From assembly GCA_025267735.1 (NCBI GenBank), contig CM046307.1:47659395-47723394 (forward strand): a stretch of 64,000 nt of DNA. Direction: 5' to 3'. Below are positions 62,241 through 64,000 of this stretch, one piece after another (positions within the stretch are counted from its first letter, which is position 1; every line of letters starts with the position of its first letter). The notes below the pieces were generated by a model. The model ran no database searches. It was not told where the DNA came from and worked only from the letters and a program-made list of their open reading frames with translations. The stretch comes from Mactra quadrangularis. Lineage: Eukaryota; Mollusca; Bivalvia; Venerida; Mactridae. The position numbers and the translations under genes are program-made.

Positions 62241-62750
62241 GTTCTACTAAATGTGTGATATATCAGATTTCTTTGTATTTGATAAAGTACTACAACTTTG
62301 GAATAAAACCAAACAAACTTATAGTACTACAGACTAATTGGACTATGGAGTCTGAAATCCGTCAGGCTTGACTGTATTATTTTCAATCAATTAACGTATA
62401 AAATTAAGCTTTATTGACCAATTGCTCAGCGTCTCAATTAGATTTATAGGCTTTTATATTTCCCTTGCAGTCATATATTCACACAAAACATGCATCGATA
62501 CTGTGTTTCACTGAATAATTCATCAACAATCTTGTTTGTCTAGTATTTGAGATGGGACGGTGCCGCTGATTAATGCATTTCTTCAACGATATGTGCAAAA
62601 CCTATACATGTACCAAACTAGTTAAGGTAGCGTTCACTTAATACTCAGCTTAGTTTCTGACCATAGAAAAAATCTTAGAAAATGGTATCTAATTGTACAT
62701 TGTGTTTCTAATATTTTCAATGTATCATATTTTTGAATTATATTTTCTAT

Positions 62751-63408
62751 TACAGTACAACCTCTCTTAAACAACACCCAATTGGAGGGATTAAAGTATG
62801 TTGTTGTTAAGAGGTCGTCGCTCTGCAGAGGTTAAATTCAATAAAACTTACGCCTTAGGGAAACATTAAAAGCTGTTGTTGTGCAGAGGTTATACAGTAT
62901 TGTTAGGCCACAACAAGTTGATTATATGTTCTATGGATTCGCTCGCACCTTGATTTTGACGTTTATTATAAAAAAAATATTTTTATTTCCTAGTTTGCTC
63001 ATTAAAAATTTGGCCAAACCGATATATAAAGCAATTGAAATATGATTTTTTTTCTTCGCTCGCTCGTCCCGTTTTTTTTCGAGAAAAATCCGTAGAATAC
63101 ATGATCAACTTGTAGTGGCCTTATTAGGCAAATTGAAAATTACACCGTTTTCATATTAAAGGGAGTTAATTACACACACACATTCGTTTAAGTTCATGAA
63201 TAATTTTACAACAAACTTCAGTATAATCTCTGCAGAGCGGCCCTTTACAGAGCAAATCTTTTGCACAACAAGTTGTTGATCAACAGCTTTTGATATTTTC
63301 CTTAGGTGTATTTTTTATTGAGTTTAACCTCTGCAGAGCAATGACCTCTGAACAGTTACACACTTTAGTCCCTAACAGCGGGTGTTGCTCAAGAGAGGTT
63401 GCACTGTA
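62751..63408. mobile_element. DNA element with very long inverted repeats
   Basis: Starts TACAGTACAACCTCTCTTAA and ends with the inverse of TACAGTGCAACCTCTCTTGA; TA at both ends. Inverted similarity continues about 150-180 nt inward on each side (gctctgcagaggttaaa, aaaagctgttg, gcagaggttatac). 658 bp, with an AT-rich centre and no transposase. Confidence 0.85.
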
Positions 63409-64000
63409 CTGTTTTATATCATAAATTATATAATCCATGCACAATTAAATTAATAATGAATATGGTGTAATAAATAAAATTTATTATTTATTGTAATCAT
63501 TTACCATGGCTTATAAATCATATCAACGACAGTCGATTTGCATTATGGGAATTCTACCTTAGCGTTATTTTATATTGACAAATAGCATGTTGTCAAGTTT
63601 CAAACCAGATCGTTCATGATGTTCATTGACTAAGTATTGGAAACTACTTGCCTTAAACTTATTACATGCCTAGAACTGATCTGTGACTGTTGTAGACTTC
63701 CAGTATTGACTGTGGAATTATATTAGCGATCATTAACTTAGTTACTTACAGGAACTATGGAATCTGTTTATCGTTGTATATTCTAACAAAATCAGTAAGT
63801 TTATTTACATGTTTTATTATGTACATTTTTTTTTATAAACGAATAAAGCTGCTTTTCACAAATTTCAACTTAAATAACAACTTTTCCAAAACTCTTCAGA
63901 TTGTGTAGAAACATTTTGGAAGCAGTAAAGTAGTGTTCTATTAATGATATTTTTAGAAAAAATTATATGGCATGTATACTATTTGTAAAAGATAGTGATT

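Larger units (their letters stand above)
61094..64000. other. Region upstream of the minus-strand exon
   Basis: No exon recognised. Contains a 20-nt minisatellite, a MITE end fragment and a 658-bp TIR element. Likely intron of the minus-strand gene or intergenic. Confidence 0.5.

Overview
The window is AT-rich animal genomic DNA with small exons, long introns and dense repeats. It shows no bacterial operons, CRISPR arrays, rRNA or genuine tRNA genes. The gene families and the mix of tRNA-derived SINEs, short inverted-repeat elements and broken non-LTR retrotransposons fit a lophotrochozoan, most likely a bivalve mollusc. That assignment is inference; no species can be named from the sequence alone.

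Layout. (1) 631-17429, plus strand: the last 13 exons of CC2D2A, a ciliary transition-zone protein. The gene starts before the window. (2) 20625-34263, minus strand: a complete coding model of DMAP1 in 11 coding exons (460 aa), tail-to-tail with CC2D2A. (3) 34983-36018: a quasi-palindromic, CpG-containing promoter-like block upstream of DMAP1, with paired CRE, CGCGAG and YY1-like motifs in mirror order. (4) 36.8-46.3 kb: a repeat-rich stretch with three defective non-LTR retrotransposons, SINEs, and one candidate terminal exon (42921-43094) carrying a near-perfect 51-nt in-frame tandem duplication. (5) 46.3-56.6 kb: mostly intergenic with SINEs and MITEs. (6) 56659-60603, plus strand: a two-exon gene with a FAM167-like (DIORA) domain. 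(7) 60839-61072, minus strand: the last coding exon of an unrecognised gene whose 3' end appears to overlap that of the FAM167-like gene. (8) 61.1-64 kb: intergenic or intronic DNA with a 20-nt minisatellite and a long-TIR DNA element.

The genes do not form an obvious pathway: CC2D2A acts at the ciliary transition zone, DMAP1 in NuA4/TIP60 and SRCAP chromatin complexes, and FAM167 proteins have no settled molecular role. I found no convincing novel multi-gene system. The best leads are the mirror-symmetric promoter block, a tandem repeat running across a splice acceptor into coding sequence, the exon with the 17-residue duplication, and the unlisted minus-strand terminal exon. Exon borders were read by eye from AG/GT sites and preserved frame. 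All phases agree across both large genes, which is strong internal support, but no alignment or expression data were used.
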